64,000 nucleotides of DNA from Euglena gracilis (GCA_039621445.1 CP154954.1:37619703-37683702), one strand, 5' to 3'. Shown: positions 1 to 13,390, counted from the stretch's first letter. Notes: generated from the sequence alone by a model not told the origin. Program-made: numbers and translations.

Positions 1-3000
1 GCCGTTTTCGGCCGAAATCGGCTGCGCCGGCGCTCCAAAAACGAGCGCTCTGCCCCGGCTAGAGGTCGGCGATCCTTTACCTAACTGTTGCGAAGGGCGG
101 CGGGCGGATAGCCGCAATTTTGCCCGCGGCGGGCGTGCGTAAAACGCAGCCGTTACCGCCCGGGAGGCGCAAAATAGCACGTAAGTAACGGACGCCCCCA
201 GAAACGTCATTTTTCGGCCGTTTTCGGCCGAAATCGGCTGCGCCGGCGCTCCAAAAACGAGCGCTCTGCCCCGGCTAGAGGTCGGCGATCCTTTACCTAA
301 CTGTTGCGAAGGGCGGCGGGCGGATAGCCGCAATTTTGCCCGCGGCGGGCGTGCGTAAAACGCAGCCGTTACCGCCCGGGAGGCGCAAAATAGCACGTAA
401 GTAACGGACGCCCCCAGAAACGTCATTTTTCGGCCGTTTTCGGCCGAAATCGGCTGCGCCGGCGCTCCAAAAACGAGCGCTCTGCCCCGGCTAGAGGTCG
501 GCGATCCTTTACCTAACTGTTGCGAAGGGCGGCGGGCGGATAGCCGCAATTTTGCCCGCGGGGGGCGTGCGTAAAACGCAGCCGTTACCGCCCGGGAGGC
601 GCAAAATAGCACGTAAGTAACGGACGCCCCCAGAAACGTCATTTTTCGGCCGTTTTCGGCCGAAATCGGCTGCGCCGGCGCTCCAAAAACGAGCGCTCTG
701 CCCCGGCTAGAGGTCGGCGATCCTTTACCTAACTGTTGCGAAGGGCGGCGGGCGGATAGCCGCAATTTTGCCCGCGGCGGGCGTGCGTAAAACGCAGCCG
801 TTACCGCCCGGGAGGCGCAAAATAGCACGTAAGTAACGGACGCCCCCAGAAACGTCATTTTTCGGCCGTTTTCGGCCGAAATCGGCTGCGCCGGCGCTCC
901 AAAAACGAGCGCTCTGCCCCGGCTAGAGGTCGGCGATCCTTTACCTAACTGTTGCGAAGGGCGGCGGGCGGATAGCCGCAATTTTGCCCGCGGCGGGCGT
1001 GCGTAAAACGCAGCCGTTACCGCCCGGGAGGCGCAAAATAGCACGTAAGTAACGGACGCCCCCAGAAACGTCATTTTTCGGCCGTTTTCGGCCGAAATCG
1101 GCTGCGCCGGCGCTCCAAAAACGAGCGCTCTGCCCCGGCTAGAGGTCGGCGATCCTTTACCTAACTGTTGCGAAGGGCGGCGGGCGGATAGCCGCAATTT
1201 TGCCCGCGGCGGGCGTGCGTAAAACGCAGCCGTTACCGCCCGGGAGGCGCAAAATAGCACGTAAGTAACGGACGCCCCCAGAGACGTCATTTTTCGGCCG
1301 TTTTCGGCCGAAATCGGCTGCGCCGGCGCTCCAAAAACGAGCGCTCTGCCCCGGCTAGAGGTCGGCGATCCTTTACCTAAGTTGCGAAGGGCGGCAGGCG
1401 GATAGCCGCAATTTTGCCCGCGGCGGGCGTGCGTAAAACGCAGCCGTCACCGCCCGGGAGGCGCAAAATAGCACGTAAGTAACGGACGCCCCCAGAAACG
1501 TCATTTTTCGGCCGTTTTCGGCCGAAATCGGCTGCGCCGGCGCTCCAAAAACGAGCGCTCTGCCCCGGCTAGAGGTCGGCGATCCTTTACCTAACTGTTG
1601 CGAAGGGCGGCGGGCGGATAGCCGCAATTTTGCCCGCGGCGGGCGTGCGTAAAACGCAGCCGTTACCGCCCGGGAGGCGCAAAATAGCACGTAAGTAACG
1701 GACGCCCCAGAAACGTCATTTTTCGGCCGTTTTCGGCCGAAATCGGCTGCGCCGGCGCTCCAAAAACGAGCGCTCTGCCCCGGCTAGAGGTCGGCGATCC
1801 TTTACCTAACTGTTGCGAAGGGCGGCGGGCGGATAGCCGCAATTTTGCCCGCGGCGGGCGTGCGTAAAACGCAGCCGTTACCGCCCGGGAGGCGCAAAAT
1901 AGCACGTAAGTAACGGACGCCCCCCACAACGTCATTTTTTTGGCCGTTTTCGGCCGAAATCGGCTGCGCCGGCGCTCCAAAAACGAGCGCTCTGCCCCGG
2001 CTAGAGGTCGGCGATCCTTTACCTAACTGTTGCGAAGGGCGGCGGGCGGATAGCCGCAATTTTGCCCGCGGGGGGCGTGCGTAAAAACGCAGCTGTTACC
2101 GCCCGGGAGGCGCAAAATAGCACGTAAGTAACGGACGCCCCCAGAAACGTCATTTTTCGGCCGTTTTCGGCCGAAATCGGCTGCGCCGGCGCTCCAAAAA
2201 CGAGCGCTCTGCCCCGGCTAGAGGTCGGCGATCCTTTACCTAACTGTTGCGAAGGGCGGCGGGCGGATAGCCGCAATTTTGCCCGCGGCGGGCGTGCGTA
2301 AAACGCAGCCGTTACCGCCCGGGAGGCGCAAAATAGCACGTAAGTAACGGACGCCCCCAGAAACGTCATTTTTCGGCCGTTTTCGGCCGAAATCGGCTGC
2401 GCCGGCGCTCCAAAAACGAGCGCTCTGCCCCGGCTAGAGGTCGGCGATCCTTTACCTAACTGTTGCGAAGGGCGGCGGGCGGATAGCCGCAATTTTGCCC
2501 GCGGCGGGCGTGCGTAAAACGCAGCCGTTACCGCCCGGGAGGCGCAAAATAGCACGTAAGTAACGGACGCCCCCAGAAACGTCATTTTTCGGCCGTTTTC
2601 GGCCGAAATCGGCTGCGCCGGCGCTCCAAAAACGAGCGCTCTGCCCCGGCTAGAGGTCGGCGATCCTTTACCTAACTGTTGCGAAGGGCGGCGGGCGGAT
2701 AGCCGCAATTTTGCCCGCGGCGGGCGTGCGTAAAACGCAGCCGTTACCGCCCGGGAGGCGCAAAATAGCACGTAAGTAACGGACGCCCCCAGAAACGTCA
2801 TTTTTCGGCCGTTTTCGGCCGAAATCGGCTGCGCCGGCGCTCCAAAAACGAGCGCTCTGCCCCGGCTAGAGGTCGGCGATCCTTTACCTAACTGTTGCGA
2901 AGGGCGGCGGGCGGATAGCCGCAATTTTGCCCGCGGCGGGCGTGCGTAAAACGCAGCCGTTACCGCCCGGGAGGCGCAAAATAGCACGTAAGTAACGGAC

Positions 3001-3363
3001 GCCCCCAGAAACGTCATTTTTCGGCCGTTTTCGGCCGAAATCGGCTGCGCCGGCGCTCCAAAAACGAGCGCTCTGCCCCGGCTAGAGGTCGGCGATCCTT
3101 TACCTAACTGTTGCGAAGGGCGGCGGGCGGATAGCCGCAATTTTGCCCGCGGCGGGCGTGCGTAAAACGCAGCCGTTACCGCCCGGGAGGCGCAAAATAG
3201 CACGTAAGTAACGGACGCCCCCAGAAACGTCATTTTTCGGCCGTTTTCGGCCGAAATCGGCTGCGCCGGCGCTCCAAAAACGAGCGCTCTGCCCCGGCTA
3301 GAGGTCGGCGATCCTTTACCTAACTGTTGCGAAGGGCGGCGGGCGGATAGCCGCAATTTTGCC

Positions 3364-3389
3364 GGAGAGAAAAAAGACAAAAAAAAAAG

Positions 3390-3433
<44 letters not shown>

Positions 3434-3460
3434 AAAATAAAAAAAAGAAAAAAAAAAAAG
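3364..3460. other. A-rich block replacing part of a satellite unit
   Basis: About 97 nt of almost pure A with scattered G, C and T replace roughly 22 nt of the normal unit, the segment holding the gcccgcggcgggc and tgcgt-aaa-acgca hairpins. Satellite phase resumes at cagccgttaccg. It could be a poly(A) insertion or a long-read consensus artefact; sequence alone cannot decide. Confidence 0.85.
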
Positions 3461-6400
3461 CAGCCGTTACCGCCCGGGAGGCGCAAAATAGCACGTAAGT
3501 AACGGACGCCCCCAGAAACGTCATTTTTCGGCCGTTTTCGGCCGAAATCGGCTGCGCCGGCGCTCCAAAAACGAGCGCTCTGCCCCGGCTAGAGGTCGGC
3601 GATCCTTTACCTAACTGTTGCGAAGGGCGGCGGGCGGATAGCCGCAATTTTGCCCGCGGCGGGCGTGCGTAAAACGCAGCCGTTACCGCCCGGGAGGCGC
3701 AAAATAGCACGTAAGTAACGGACGCCCCCAGAAACGTCATTTTTCGGCCGTTTTCGGCCGAAATCGGCTGCGCCGGCGCTCCAAAAACGAGCGCTCTGCC
3801 CCGGCTAGAGGTCGGCGATCCTTTACCTAACTGTTGCGAAGGGCGGCGGGCGGATAGCCGCAATTTTGCCCGCGGCGGGCGTGCGTAAAACGCAGCCGTT
3901 ACCGCCCGGGAGGCGCAAAATAGCACGTAAGTAACGGACGCCCCAAGAACGTCATTTTTCGGCCGTTTTCGGCCGAAATCGGCTGCGCCGGCGCTCCAAA
4001 AACGAGCGCTCTGCCCCGGCTAGAGGTCGGCGATCCTTTACCTAACTGTTGCGAAGGGCGGCGGGCGGATAGCCGCAATTTTGCCCGCGGCGGGCGTGCG
4101 TAAAACGCAGCCGTTACCGCCCGGGAGGCGCAAAATAGCACGTAAGTAACGGACGCCCCCAGAAACGTCATTTTTCGGCCGTTTTCGGCCGAAATCGGCT
4201 GCGCCGGCGCTCCAAAAACGAGCGCTCTGCCCCGGCTAGAGGTCGGCGATCCTTTACCTAACTGTTGCGAAGGGCGGCGGGCGGATAGCCGCAATTTTGC
4301 CCGCGGCGTGCGTGCGTAAAACGCAGCCGTTACCGCCCGGGAGGCGCAAAATAGCACGTAAGTAACGGACGCCCCCAGAAACGTCATTTTTCGGCCGTTT
4401 TCGGCCGAAATCGGCTGCGCCGGCGCTCCAAAAACGAGCGCTCTGCCCCGGCTAGAGGTCGGCGATCCTTTACCTAACTGTTGCGAAGGGCGGCGGGCGG
4501 ATAGCCGCAATTTTGCCCGCGGCGGGCGTGCGTAAAACGCAGCCGTTACCGCCCGGGAGGCGCAAAATAGCACGTAAGTAACGGACGCCCCCAGAAACGT
4601 CATTTTTCGGCCGTTTTCGGCCGAAATCGGCTGGCGCTCCAAAAACGAGCGCTCTGCCCCGGCTAGAGGTCGGCGATCCTTTACCTAACTGTTGCGAAGG
4701 GCGGCGGGCGGATAGCCGCAATTTTGCCCGCGGCGGGCGTGCGTAAAACGCAGCCGTTACCGCCCGGGAGGCGCAAAATAGCACGTAAGTAACGGACGCC
4801 CCCAGAAACGTCATTTTTCGGCAGTTTTCGGCCGAAATCGGCTGCGCCGGCGCTCCAAAAACGAGCGCTCTGCCCCGGCTAGAGGTCGGCGATCCTTTAC
4901 CTAACTGTTGCGAAGGGCGGCGGGCGGATAGCCGCAATTTTGCCCGCGGGGGCGTGCGTAAAACGCAGCCGTTACCGCCCGGGAGGCGCAAAATAGCACG
5001 TAAGTAACGGACGCCCCCAGAAACGTCATTTTTCGGCCGTTTTCGGCCGAAATCGGCTGCGCCGGCGCTCCAAAAACGAGCGCTCTGCCCCGGCTAGAGG
5101 TCGGCGATCCTTTACCTAACTGTTGCGAAGGGCGGCGGGCGGATAGCCGCAATTTTGCCCGCGGCGGGGCGTGCGTAAAACGCAGCCGTTACCGCCCGGG
5201 AGGCGCAAAATAGCACGTAAGTAACGGACGCCCCCAGAAACGTCATTTTTCGGCCGTTTTCGGCCGAAATCGGCTGCGCCGGCGCTCCAAAAACGAGCGC
5301 TCTGCCCCGGCTAGAGGTCGGCGATCCTTTACCTAACTGTTGCGAAGGGCGGCGGGCGGATAGCCGCAATTTTGCCCGCGGGGGCGTGCGTAAAACGCAG
5401 CCGTTACCGCCCGGGAGGCGCAAAATAGCACGTAAGTAACGGACGCCCCCAGAAACGTCATTTTTCGGCCGTTTTCGGCCGAAATCGGCTGCGCCGGCGC
5501 TCCAAAAACGAGCGCTCTGCCCCGGCTAGAGGTCGGCGATCCTTTACCTAACTGTTGCGAAGGGCGGCGGGCGGATAGCCGCAATTTTGCCCGCGGGGGG
5601 GCGTGCGTAAAACGCAGCCGTTACCGCCCGGGAGGCGCAAAATAGCACGTAAGTAACGGACGCCCCCAGAAACGTCATTTTTCGGCCGTTTTCGGCCGAA
5701 ATCGGCTGCGCCGGCGCTCCAAAAACGAGCGCTCTGCCCCGGCTAGAGGTCGGCGATCCTTTACCTAACTGTTGCGAAGGGCGGCGGGCGGATAGCCGCA
5801 ATTTTGCCCGCGGCGGGCGTGCGTAAAACGCAGCCGTTACCGCCCGGGAGGCGCAAAATAGCACGTAAGTAACGGACGCCCCCAGAAACGTCATTTTCGG
5901 CCGTTTTCGGCCGAAATCGGCTGCGCCGGCGCTCCAAAAACGAGCGCTCTGCCCCGGCTAGAGGTCGGCGATCCTTTACCTAAACTGTTGAGAAGGGCGG
6001 CAAGCGGATAGCTGCAATTTTGCCCGCGGCGGGCGTGCGTAAAACGCAGCCGTTACCGCCCGGGAGGCGCAAAATAGCACGTAAGTAACGGACGCCCCCA
6101 GAAACGTCATTTTTCGGCCGTTTTCGGCCGAAATCGGCTGCGCCGGCGCTCCAAAAACGAGCGCTCTGCCCCGGCTAGAGGTCGGCGATCCTTTACCTAA
6201 CTGTTGCGAAGGGCGGCGGGCGGATAGCCGCAATTTTGCCCGCGGCGGGCGTGCGTAAAACGCAGCCGTTACCGCCCGGGAGGCGCAAAATAGCACGTAA
6301 GTAACGGACGCCCCCAGAAACGTCATTTTTCGGCCGTTTTCGGCCGAAATCGGCTGCGCCGGCGCTCCAAAAACGAGCGCTCTGCCCCGGCTAGAGGTCG

Positions 6401-9400
6401 GCGATCCTTTACCTAACTGTTGCGAAGGGCGGCGGGCGGATAGCCGCAATTTTGCCCGCGGCGGGCGTGCGTAAAACGCAGCGGTACCGCCCGGGAGGCG
6501 CAAAATAGCACGTAAGTAACGGACGCCCCCAGAAACGTCATTTTTCGGCCGTTTTCGGCCGAAATCGGCTGCGCCGGCGCTCCAAAAACGAGCGCTCTGC
6601 CCCGGCTAGAGGTCGGCGATCCTTTACCTAACTGTTGCGAAGGGCGGCGGGCGGATAGCCGCAATTTTGCCCGCGGCGGGCGTGCGTAAAACGCAGCCGT
6701 TACCGCCCGGGAGGCGCAAAATAGCACGTAAGTAACGGACGCCCCCAGAAACGTCATTTTTCGGCCGTTTTCGGCCGAAATCGGCTGCGCCGGCGCTCCA
6801 AAAACGAGCGCTCTGCCCCGGCTAGAGGTCGGCGATCCTTTACCTAACTGTTGCGAAGGGCGGCGGGCGGATAGCCGCAATTTTGCCCGCGGCGGGCGTG
6901 CGTAAAACGCAGCCGTTACCGCCCGGGAGGCGCAAAATAGCACGTAAGTAACGGACGCCCCCAGAAACGTCATTTTTCGGCCGTTTTCGGCCGAAATCGG
7001 CTGCGCCGGCGCTCCAAAAACGAGCGCTCTGCCCCGGCTAGAGGTCGGCGATCCTTTACCTAACTGTTGCGAAGGGCGGCGGGCGGATAGCCGCAATTTT
7101 GCCCGCGGCGGGCGTGCGTAAAACGCAGCCGTTACCGCCCGGGAGGCGCAAAATGGCACGTAACGGACGCCCCCAGAAACGTCATTTTTCGGCAGTTTTC
7201 GGCCGAAATCGGCTGCGCCGGCGCTCCAAAAACGAGCGCTCTGCCCCGGCTAGAGGTCGGCGATCCTTTACCTAACTGTTGCGAAGGGCGGCGGGCGGAT
7301 AGCCGCAATTTTGCCCGCGGCGGGCGTGCGTAAAACGCAGCCGTTACCGCCCGGGAGGCGCAAAATAGCACGTAAGTAACGGACGCCCCCAGAAACGTCA
7401 TTTTTCGGCCGTTTTCGGCCGAAATCGGCTGCGCCGGCGCTCCAAAAACGAGCGCTCTGCCCCGGCTAGAGGTCGGCGATCCTTTACCTAACTGTTGCGA
7501 AGGGCGGCGGATAGCCGCAATTTTGCCCGCGGCGGGCGTGCGTAAAACGCAGCCGTTACCGCCCGGGAGGCGCAAAATAGCACGTAAGTAACGGACGCCC
7601 CCAGAAACGTCATTTTTCGGCCGTTTTCGGCCGAAATCGGCTGCGCCGGCGCTCCAAAAACGAGCGCTCTGCCCCGGCTAGAGGTCGGCGATCCTTTACC
7701 CAACTATTGCGAAGGGCGGCGGGCGGATAGCCGCAATTTTGCCCGCGGCGGGCGTGAGTAAAACGCAGCCGTTACCGCCTGGGAGGCGCAAAATAGCACG
7801 TAAGTAACGGACGCCCCCAGAAACGTCATTTTTCGGCCGTTTTCGGCCGAAATCGGCTGCGCCGGCGCTCCAAAAACGAGCGCTCTGCCCCGGCTAGAGG
7901 TCGGCGATCCTTTACCTAACTGTTGCGAAGGGCGGCGGGCGGATAGCCGCAATTTTGCCCGCGGGGGGGCGTGCGTAAAACGCAGCCGTTACCGCCCGGG
8001 AGGCGCAAAATAGCACGTAAGTAACGGACGCCCCCAGAAACGTCATTTTTCGGCCGTTTTCGGCCGAAATCGGCTGCGCCGGCGCTCCAAAAACGAGCGC
8101 TCTGCCCCGGCTAGAGGTCGGCGATCCTTTACCTAACTGTTGCGAAGGGCGGCGGGCGGATAGCCGCAATTTTGCCCGCGGGGGCGTGCGTAAAACGCAG
8201 CCGTTACCGCCCGGGAGGCGCAAAATAGCACGTAAGTAACGGACGCCCCCAGAAACGTCATTTTTCGGCCGTTTTCGGCCGAAATCGGCTGCGCCGGCGC
8301 TCCAAAACGAGCGCTCTGCCCCGGCTAGAGGTCGGCGATCCTTTACCTAACTGTTGCGAAGGGCGGCGGGCGGATAGCCGCAATTTTGCCCGCGGCGGGC
8401 GTGCGTAAAACGCAGCCGTTACCGCCCGGGAGGCGCAAAATAGCACGTAAGTAACGGACGCCCCCACAAACGTCATTTTTCGGCCGTTTTCGGCCGAAAT
8501 CGGCTGCGCCGGCGCTCCAAAAACGAGCGCTCTGCCCCGGCTAGAGGTCGGCGATCCTTTACCTAACTGTTGCGAAGGGCGGCGGGCGGATAGCCGCAAT
8601 TTTGCCCGCGGCGGGCGTGCGTAAAACGCAGCCGTTACCGCCCGGGAGGCGCAAAATAGCACGTAAGTAACGGACGCCCCCAGAAACGTCATTTTTCGGC
8701 CGTTTTCGGCCGAAATCGGCTGCGCCGGCGCTCCAAAAACGAGCGCTCTGCCCCGGCTAGAGGTCGGCGATCCTTTACCTAACTGTTGCGAAGGGCGGCG
8801 GGCGGATAGCCGCAATTTTGCCCGCGGCGGGCGTGCGTAAAACGCAGCCGTTACCGCCCGGGAGGCGCAAAATAGCACGTAAGTAACGGACGCCCCCAGA
8901 AACGTCATTTTTCGGCCGTTTTCGGCCGAAATCGGCTGCGCCGGCGCTCCAAAAACGAGCGCTCTGCCCCGGCTAGAGGTCGGCGATCCTTTACCTAACT
9001 GTTGCGAAGGGCGGCGGGCGGATAGCCGCAATTTTGCCCGCGGCGGGCGTGCGTAAAACGCAGCCGTTACCGCCCGGGAGGCGCAAAATAGCACGTAAGT
9101 AACGGACGCCCAGAAACGTCATTTTTCGGCCGTTTTCGGCAGAAATCGGCTGCGCCGGCGCTCCAAAAACGAGCGCTCTGCCCCGGCTAGAGGTCGGCGA
9201 TCCTTTACCTAACTGTTGCGAAGGGCGGCGGGCGGATAGCCGCAATTTTGCCCGCGGGGGGCGTGCGTAAAGCGCAGCCGTTACCGCCCGGGAGGCGCAA
9301 AATAGCACGTAAGTAACGGACGCCCCCAGAAACGTCATTTTTCGGCCGTTTTCGGCCGAAATCGGCTGCGCCGGCGCTCCAAAAACGAGCGCTCTGCCCC

Positions 9401-9788
9401 GGCTAGAGGTCGGCGATCCTTTACCTAACTGTTGCGAAGGGCGGCGGGCGGATAGCCGCAATTTTGCCCGCGGGGGCGTGCGTAAAACGCAGCCGTTACC
9501 GCCCGGGAGGCGCAAAATAGCACGTAAGTAACGGACCCCCCAGAAACGTCATTTTTCGGCCGTTTTCGGCCGAAATCGGCTGCGCCGGCGCTCCAAAAAC
9601 GAGCGCTCTGCCCCGGCTAGAGGTCGGCGATCCTTTACCTAACTGTTGCGAAGGGCGGCGGGCGGATAGCCGCAATTTTGCCCGCGGCGGGCGTGCGTAA
9701 AACGCAGCCGTTACCGCCCGGGAGGCGCAAAATAGCACGTAAGTAACGGACGCCCCCAGAAACGTCATTTTTCGGCCGTTTTCGGCCG

Positions 9789-9818
9789 AAAAAAAAAAAA
9801 AAAAAAAAAAAAAACAAA
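9789..9818. other. A26 run replacing part of a satellite unit
   Basis: Twenty-six consecutive A (9789-9814) followed by caaa replace the normal segment between ggccgaaa and ctagaggtcgg, shortening the unit. This is the second A-homopolymer anomaly in array 1, and again it sits where a hairpin-rich stretch should be. Confidence 0.85.
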
Positions 9819-12800
9819 CTAGAGGTCGGCGATCCTTTACCTAACTGTTGCGAAGGGCGGCGGGCGGATAGCCGCAATTTTGCCCGCGGCGGGCGTGCGT
9901 AAAACGCAGCCGTTACCGCCCGGGAGGCGCAAAATAGCACGTAAGTAACGGACGCCCCCACAAACGTCATTTTTCGGCCGTTTTCGGCCGAAATCGGCTG
10001 CGCCGGCGCTCCAAAAACGAGCGCTCTGCCCCGGCTAGAGGTCGGCGATCCTTTACCTAACTGTTGCGAAGGGCGGCGGGCGGATAGCCGCAATTTTGCC
10101 CGCGGCGGGCGTGCGTAAAACGCAGCCGTTACCGCCCGGGAGGCGCAAAATAGCACGTAAGTAACGGACGCCCCCAGAAACGTCATTTTTCGGCCGTTTT
10201 CGGCCGAAATCGGCTGCGCCGGCGCTCCAAAAACGAGCGCTCTGCCCCGGCTAGAGGTCGGCGATCCTTTACCTAACTGTTGCGAAGGGCGGCGAGCGGA
10301 TAGCCGCAATTTTGCTCGCGGCGGGCGTGCGTAAAACGCAGCCGTTACCGCCCGGGAGGCGCAAAATAGCACGTAAGTAACGGACGCCCCCAGAAACGTC
10401 ATTTTTCAGCAGTTTTCGGCCAAAATCGGCTGCGCCGGCGCTCCAAAAACGAGCGCTCTGCCCCGGCTAGAGGTCGGCGATCCTTTACCTAACTGTTGCG
10501 AAGGGCGGCGGGCGGATAGCCGCAATTTTGCCCGCGGCGGGCGTGCGTAAAACGCAGCCGTTACCGCCCGGGAGGCGCAAAATAGCACGTAAGTAACGGA
10601 CGCCAAAAAAAACGTCATTTTCGGCCGTTTTCGGCCGAAATCGGCTGCGCCGGCGCTCCAAAAACGAGCGCTCTGCCCCGGCTAGAGGTCGGCGATCCTT
10701 TACCTAACTGTTGCGAAGGGCGGCGGGCGGATAGCCGCAATTTTGCCCGCGGCGGGCGTGCGTAAAACGCAGCCGTTACCGCCCGGGAGGCGCAAAATAG
10801 CACGTAAGTAACGGACGCCCCCAGAAACGTCATTTTTCGGCAGTTTTCGGCCGAAATCGGCTGCGCCGGCGCTCCAAAAACGAGCGCTCTGCCCCGGCTA
10901 GAGGTCGGCGATCCTTTACCTAACTGTTGCGAAGGGCGGCGGGCGGATAGCCGCAATTTTGCCCGCGGCGGGCGTGCGTAAAACGCAGCCGTTACCGCCC
11001 GGGAGGCGCAAAATAGCACGTAAGTAACGGGACGCCCCCAGAAACGTCATTTTTCGGCCGTTTTCGGCCGAAATCGGCTGCGCCGGCGCTCCAAAAACGA
11101 GCGCTCTGCCCCGGCTAGAGGTCGGCGATCCTTTACCTAACTGTTGCGAAGGGCGGCGGGCGGATAGCCGCAATTTTGCCCGCGGCGGGCGTGCGTAAAA
11201 CGCAGCCGTTACCGCCCGGGAGGCGCAAAATAGCACGTAAGTAACGGACGCCCCCAGAAACGTCATTTTTCGGCAGTTTTCGGCCGAAATCGGCTGCGCC
11301 GGCGCTCCAAAAACGAGCGCTCTGCCCCGGCTAGAGGTCGGCGATCCTTTACCTAACTGTTGCGAAGGGCGGCGGGCGGATAGGCGCAATTTTGCCCGCG
11401 GCGGGCGTGCGTAAAACGCAGCCGTTACCGCCCGGGAGGCGCAAAATAGCACGTAAGTAACGGAAGGCCCCCACGGACGCCCCAAGAATACTTCCGTTTC
11501 GGCCGTTTTCGGCCGAAATCGGCTGCGCCGGCGCTCCAAAAACGAGCGCTCTGCCCCGGCTAGAGGTCGGCGATCCTTTACCTAACTGTTGCGAAGGGCG
11601 GCGGGCGGATAGCCGCAATTTTGCCCGCGGCGGGCGTGCGTAAAACGCAGCCGTTACCGCCCGGGAGGCGCAAAATAGCACGTAAGTAACGGACGCCCCC
11701 AGAAACGTCATTTTTCGGCAGTTTTCGGCCGAAATCGGCTGCGCCGGCGCTCCAAAAACGAGCGCTCTGCCCCGGCTAGAGGTCGGCGATCCTTTACCTA
11801 ACTGTTGCGAAGGGCGGCGGGCGGATAGGCGCAATTTTGCCCGCGGCGGGCGTGCGTAAAACGCAGCCGTTACCGCCCGGGAGGCGCAAAATAGCACGTA
11901 AGTAACGGACGCCCCCAGAAACGTCATTTTTCGGCCGTTTTCGGCCGAAATCGGCTGCGCCGGCGCTCCAAAAACGAGCGCTCTGCCCCGGCTAGAGGTC
12001 GGCGATCCTTTACCTAACTGTTGCGAAGGGCGGCGGGCGGATAGCCGCAATTTTGCCCGCGGCGGGCGTGCGTAAAACGCAGCCGTTACCGCCCAGGAGG
12101 CGCAAAATAGCACGTAAGTAACGGACGCCCCCAGAAACGTCATTTTTCGGCCGTTTTCGGCCGAAATCGGCTGCGCCGGCGCTCCAAAAACGAGCGCTCT
12201 GCCCCGGCTAGAGGTCGGCGATCCTTTACCTAACTGTTGCGAAGGGCGGCGGGCGGATAGCAGCAATTTTGCCCGCGGCGGGCGTGCGTAAAACGCAGCC
12301 GTTACCGCCCGGGAGGCGCAAAACGAATAACGGACAAAAAACGTCATTTTTCGGCCGTTTTCGGCCGAAATCGGCTGCGCCGGCGCTCCAAAAACGAGCG
12401 CTCTGCCCCGGCTAGAGGTCGGCGATCCTTTACCTAACTGTTGCGAAGGGCGGCGGGCGGATAGCCGCAATTTTGCCCGCGGCGGGCGTGCGTAAAACGC
12501 AGCTGTTACCACCGCCCGGGAGGCGCAAAATAGCACGTAAGTAACGGACGCCCCCAGAAACGTCATTTTTCGGCCGTTTTCGGCCGAAATCGGCTGCGCC
12601 GGCGCTCCAAAAGCGAGCGCTCTGCCCCGGCTAGAGGTCGGCGATCCTTTACCTAACTGTTGCGAAGGGCGGCGGGCGGATAGCCGCAATTTTGCCCGCG
12701 GCGGGCGTGCGTAAAACGCAGCCGTTACCGCCCGGGAGGCGCAAAATAGCACGTAAGTAACGGACGCCCCCACAAACGTCATTTTTCGGCCGTTTTTGGC

Positions 12801-12985
12801 CGAAATCGGCTGCGCCGGCGCTCCAAAAACGAGCGCTCTGCCCCGGCTAGAGGTCGGCGCTCCTTTACCTAACTGTTGCGAAGGGCGGCGGGCGGATAGC
12901 CGCAATTTTGCCCGCGGCGGGCGTGCGTAAAACGCAGCCGTTACCGCCCGGGAGGTACAAAATAGCACGTAAGTAACGGACGTCC

Positions 12986-13390
12986 TGTGTACCAGGCACG
13001 TCCCAGCTCTGTAGGATATCTGCAGAGTGGGTTCTGTGACGGTCGCACCACTGTGGAAACCCACAGCTGGTAAGATCGTGGCAGACACTTCTGGGATCTG
13101 CCCCTGGACACCCCCACAGGTGGTATTCTTTACTCTCACAATCTCAAAGCTTGACCATTGGTTTTGTCAGAGGGAAAAACCCTCAGAACAATCGACTTTG
13201 ATCTCAGAAGAAACTTCTGAATCTTTGCTTTGTGCTTTGCTTCTTGGGGAATTGGGAAGAAAAGGGGAAAACCACTTTTCGTTACTCCAAAGACTTTTCC
13301 CTACCATAAGTAGGCTGCGCACCAAGGCGAAAGCGAAAGGCTTTTACAGAAAGTTCCAAAAAGGGGAAAAGGGAAAGCTTTGGACGTACA
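12986..13390 (+). repeat. 5' LTR of element 1
   Basis: It begins TGTGTACC and ends GGACGTACA, giving TG...CA ends. The PBS follows 2 nt later. The first ~45 nt recur after the polypurine tract at 29364, and the whole unit aligns with 53591-54016. It lacks a ~21-nt pyrimidine-rich segment present in the element 3 LTR, just before the shared block ccacaggtggtatt. It contains the hairpin ctgtgg-aaac-ccacag at 13051-13066. I saw no clear TATA box. Confidence 0.9.

Larger units (their letters stand above)
1..12985. repeat. 216-bp satellite, tandem array 1
   Basis: About 60 head-to-tail copies of a GC-rich unit. The phrase gccgttttcggccgaaatcg recurs at 1, 217 and 433, giving a period of 216 bp. 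Most copies are identical or differ by one or two bases, so the array was amplified or homogenised recently. The unit is a multiple of three and has one stop-free frame on the - strand, so long - strand reading frames run through it until an indel shifts them. It is rich in short hairpins; in unit 1 these are at 11-22, 24-33, 43-50, 122-134 and 136-148. The array starts before the window and ends at the 5' LTR of element 1. I see no RNA gene or CRISPR-like spacer diversity in it. Confidence 0.97.

Noticed and set aside
1-12985. Many - strand frames of 70-635 codons repeating FCASRAVTAAFYARPP as protein-coding genes
   Set aside because: They are the stop-free frame of a 216-bp (3 x 72) satellite and shift with every indel. 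There is no separate start, domain or codon signature. Kept only as a question for the diverged part of array 2.
1-12985. Ribosomal DNA spacer or telomeric/centromeric repeat
   Set aside because: No rRNA sequence, telomere motif or known centromere box is recognisable. A centromeric role cannot be excluded but has no support in the sequence.
12986-13032. A 47-bp terminal repeat as the entire LTR
   Set aside because: The similarity between 5' and 3' ends seems to stop after 47 nt only because the 3' LTR is deleted and scrambled. PBS position and elements 2b and 3 define an LTR of 405-426 bp.
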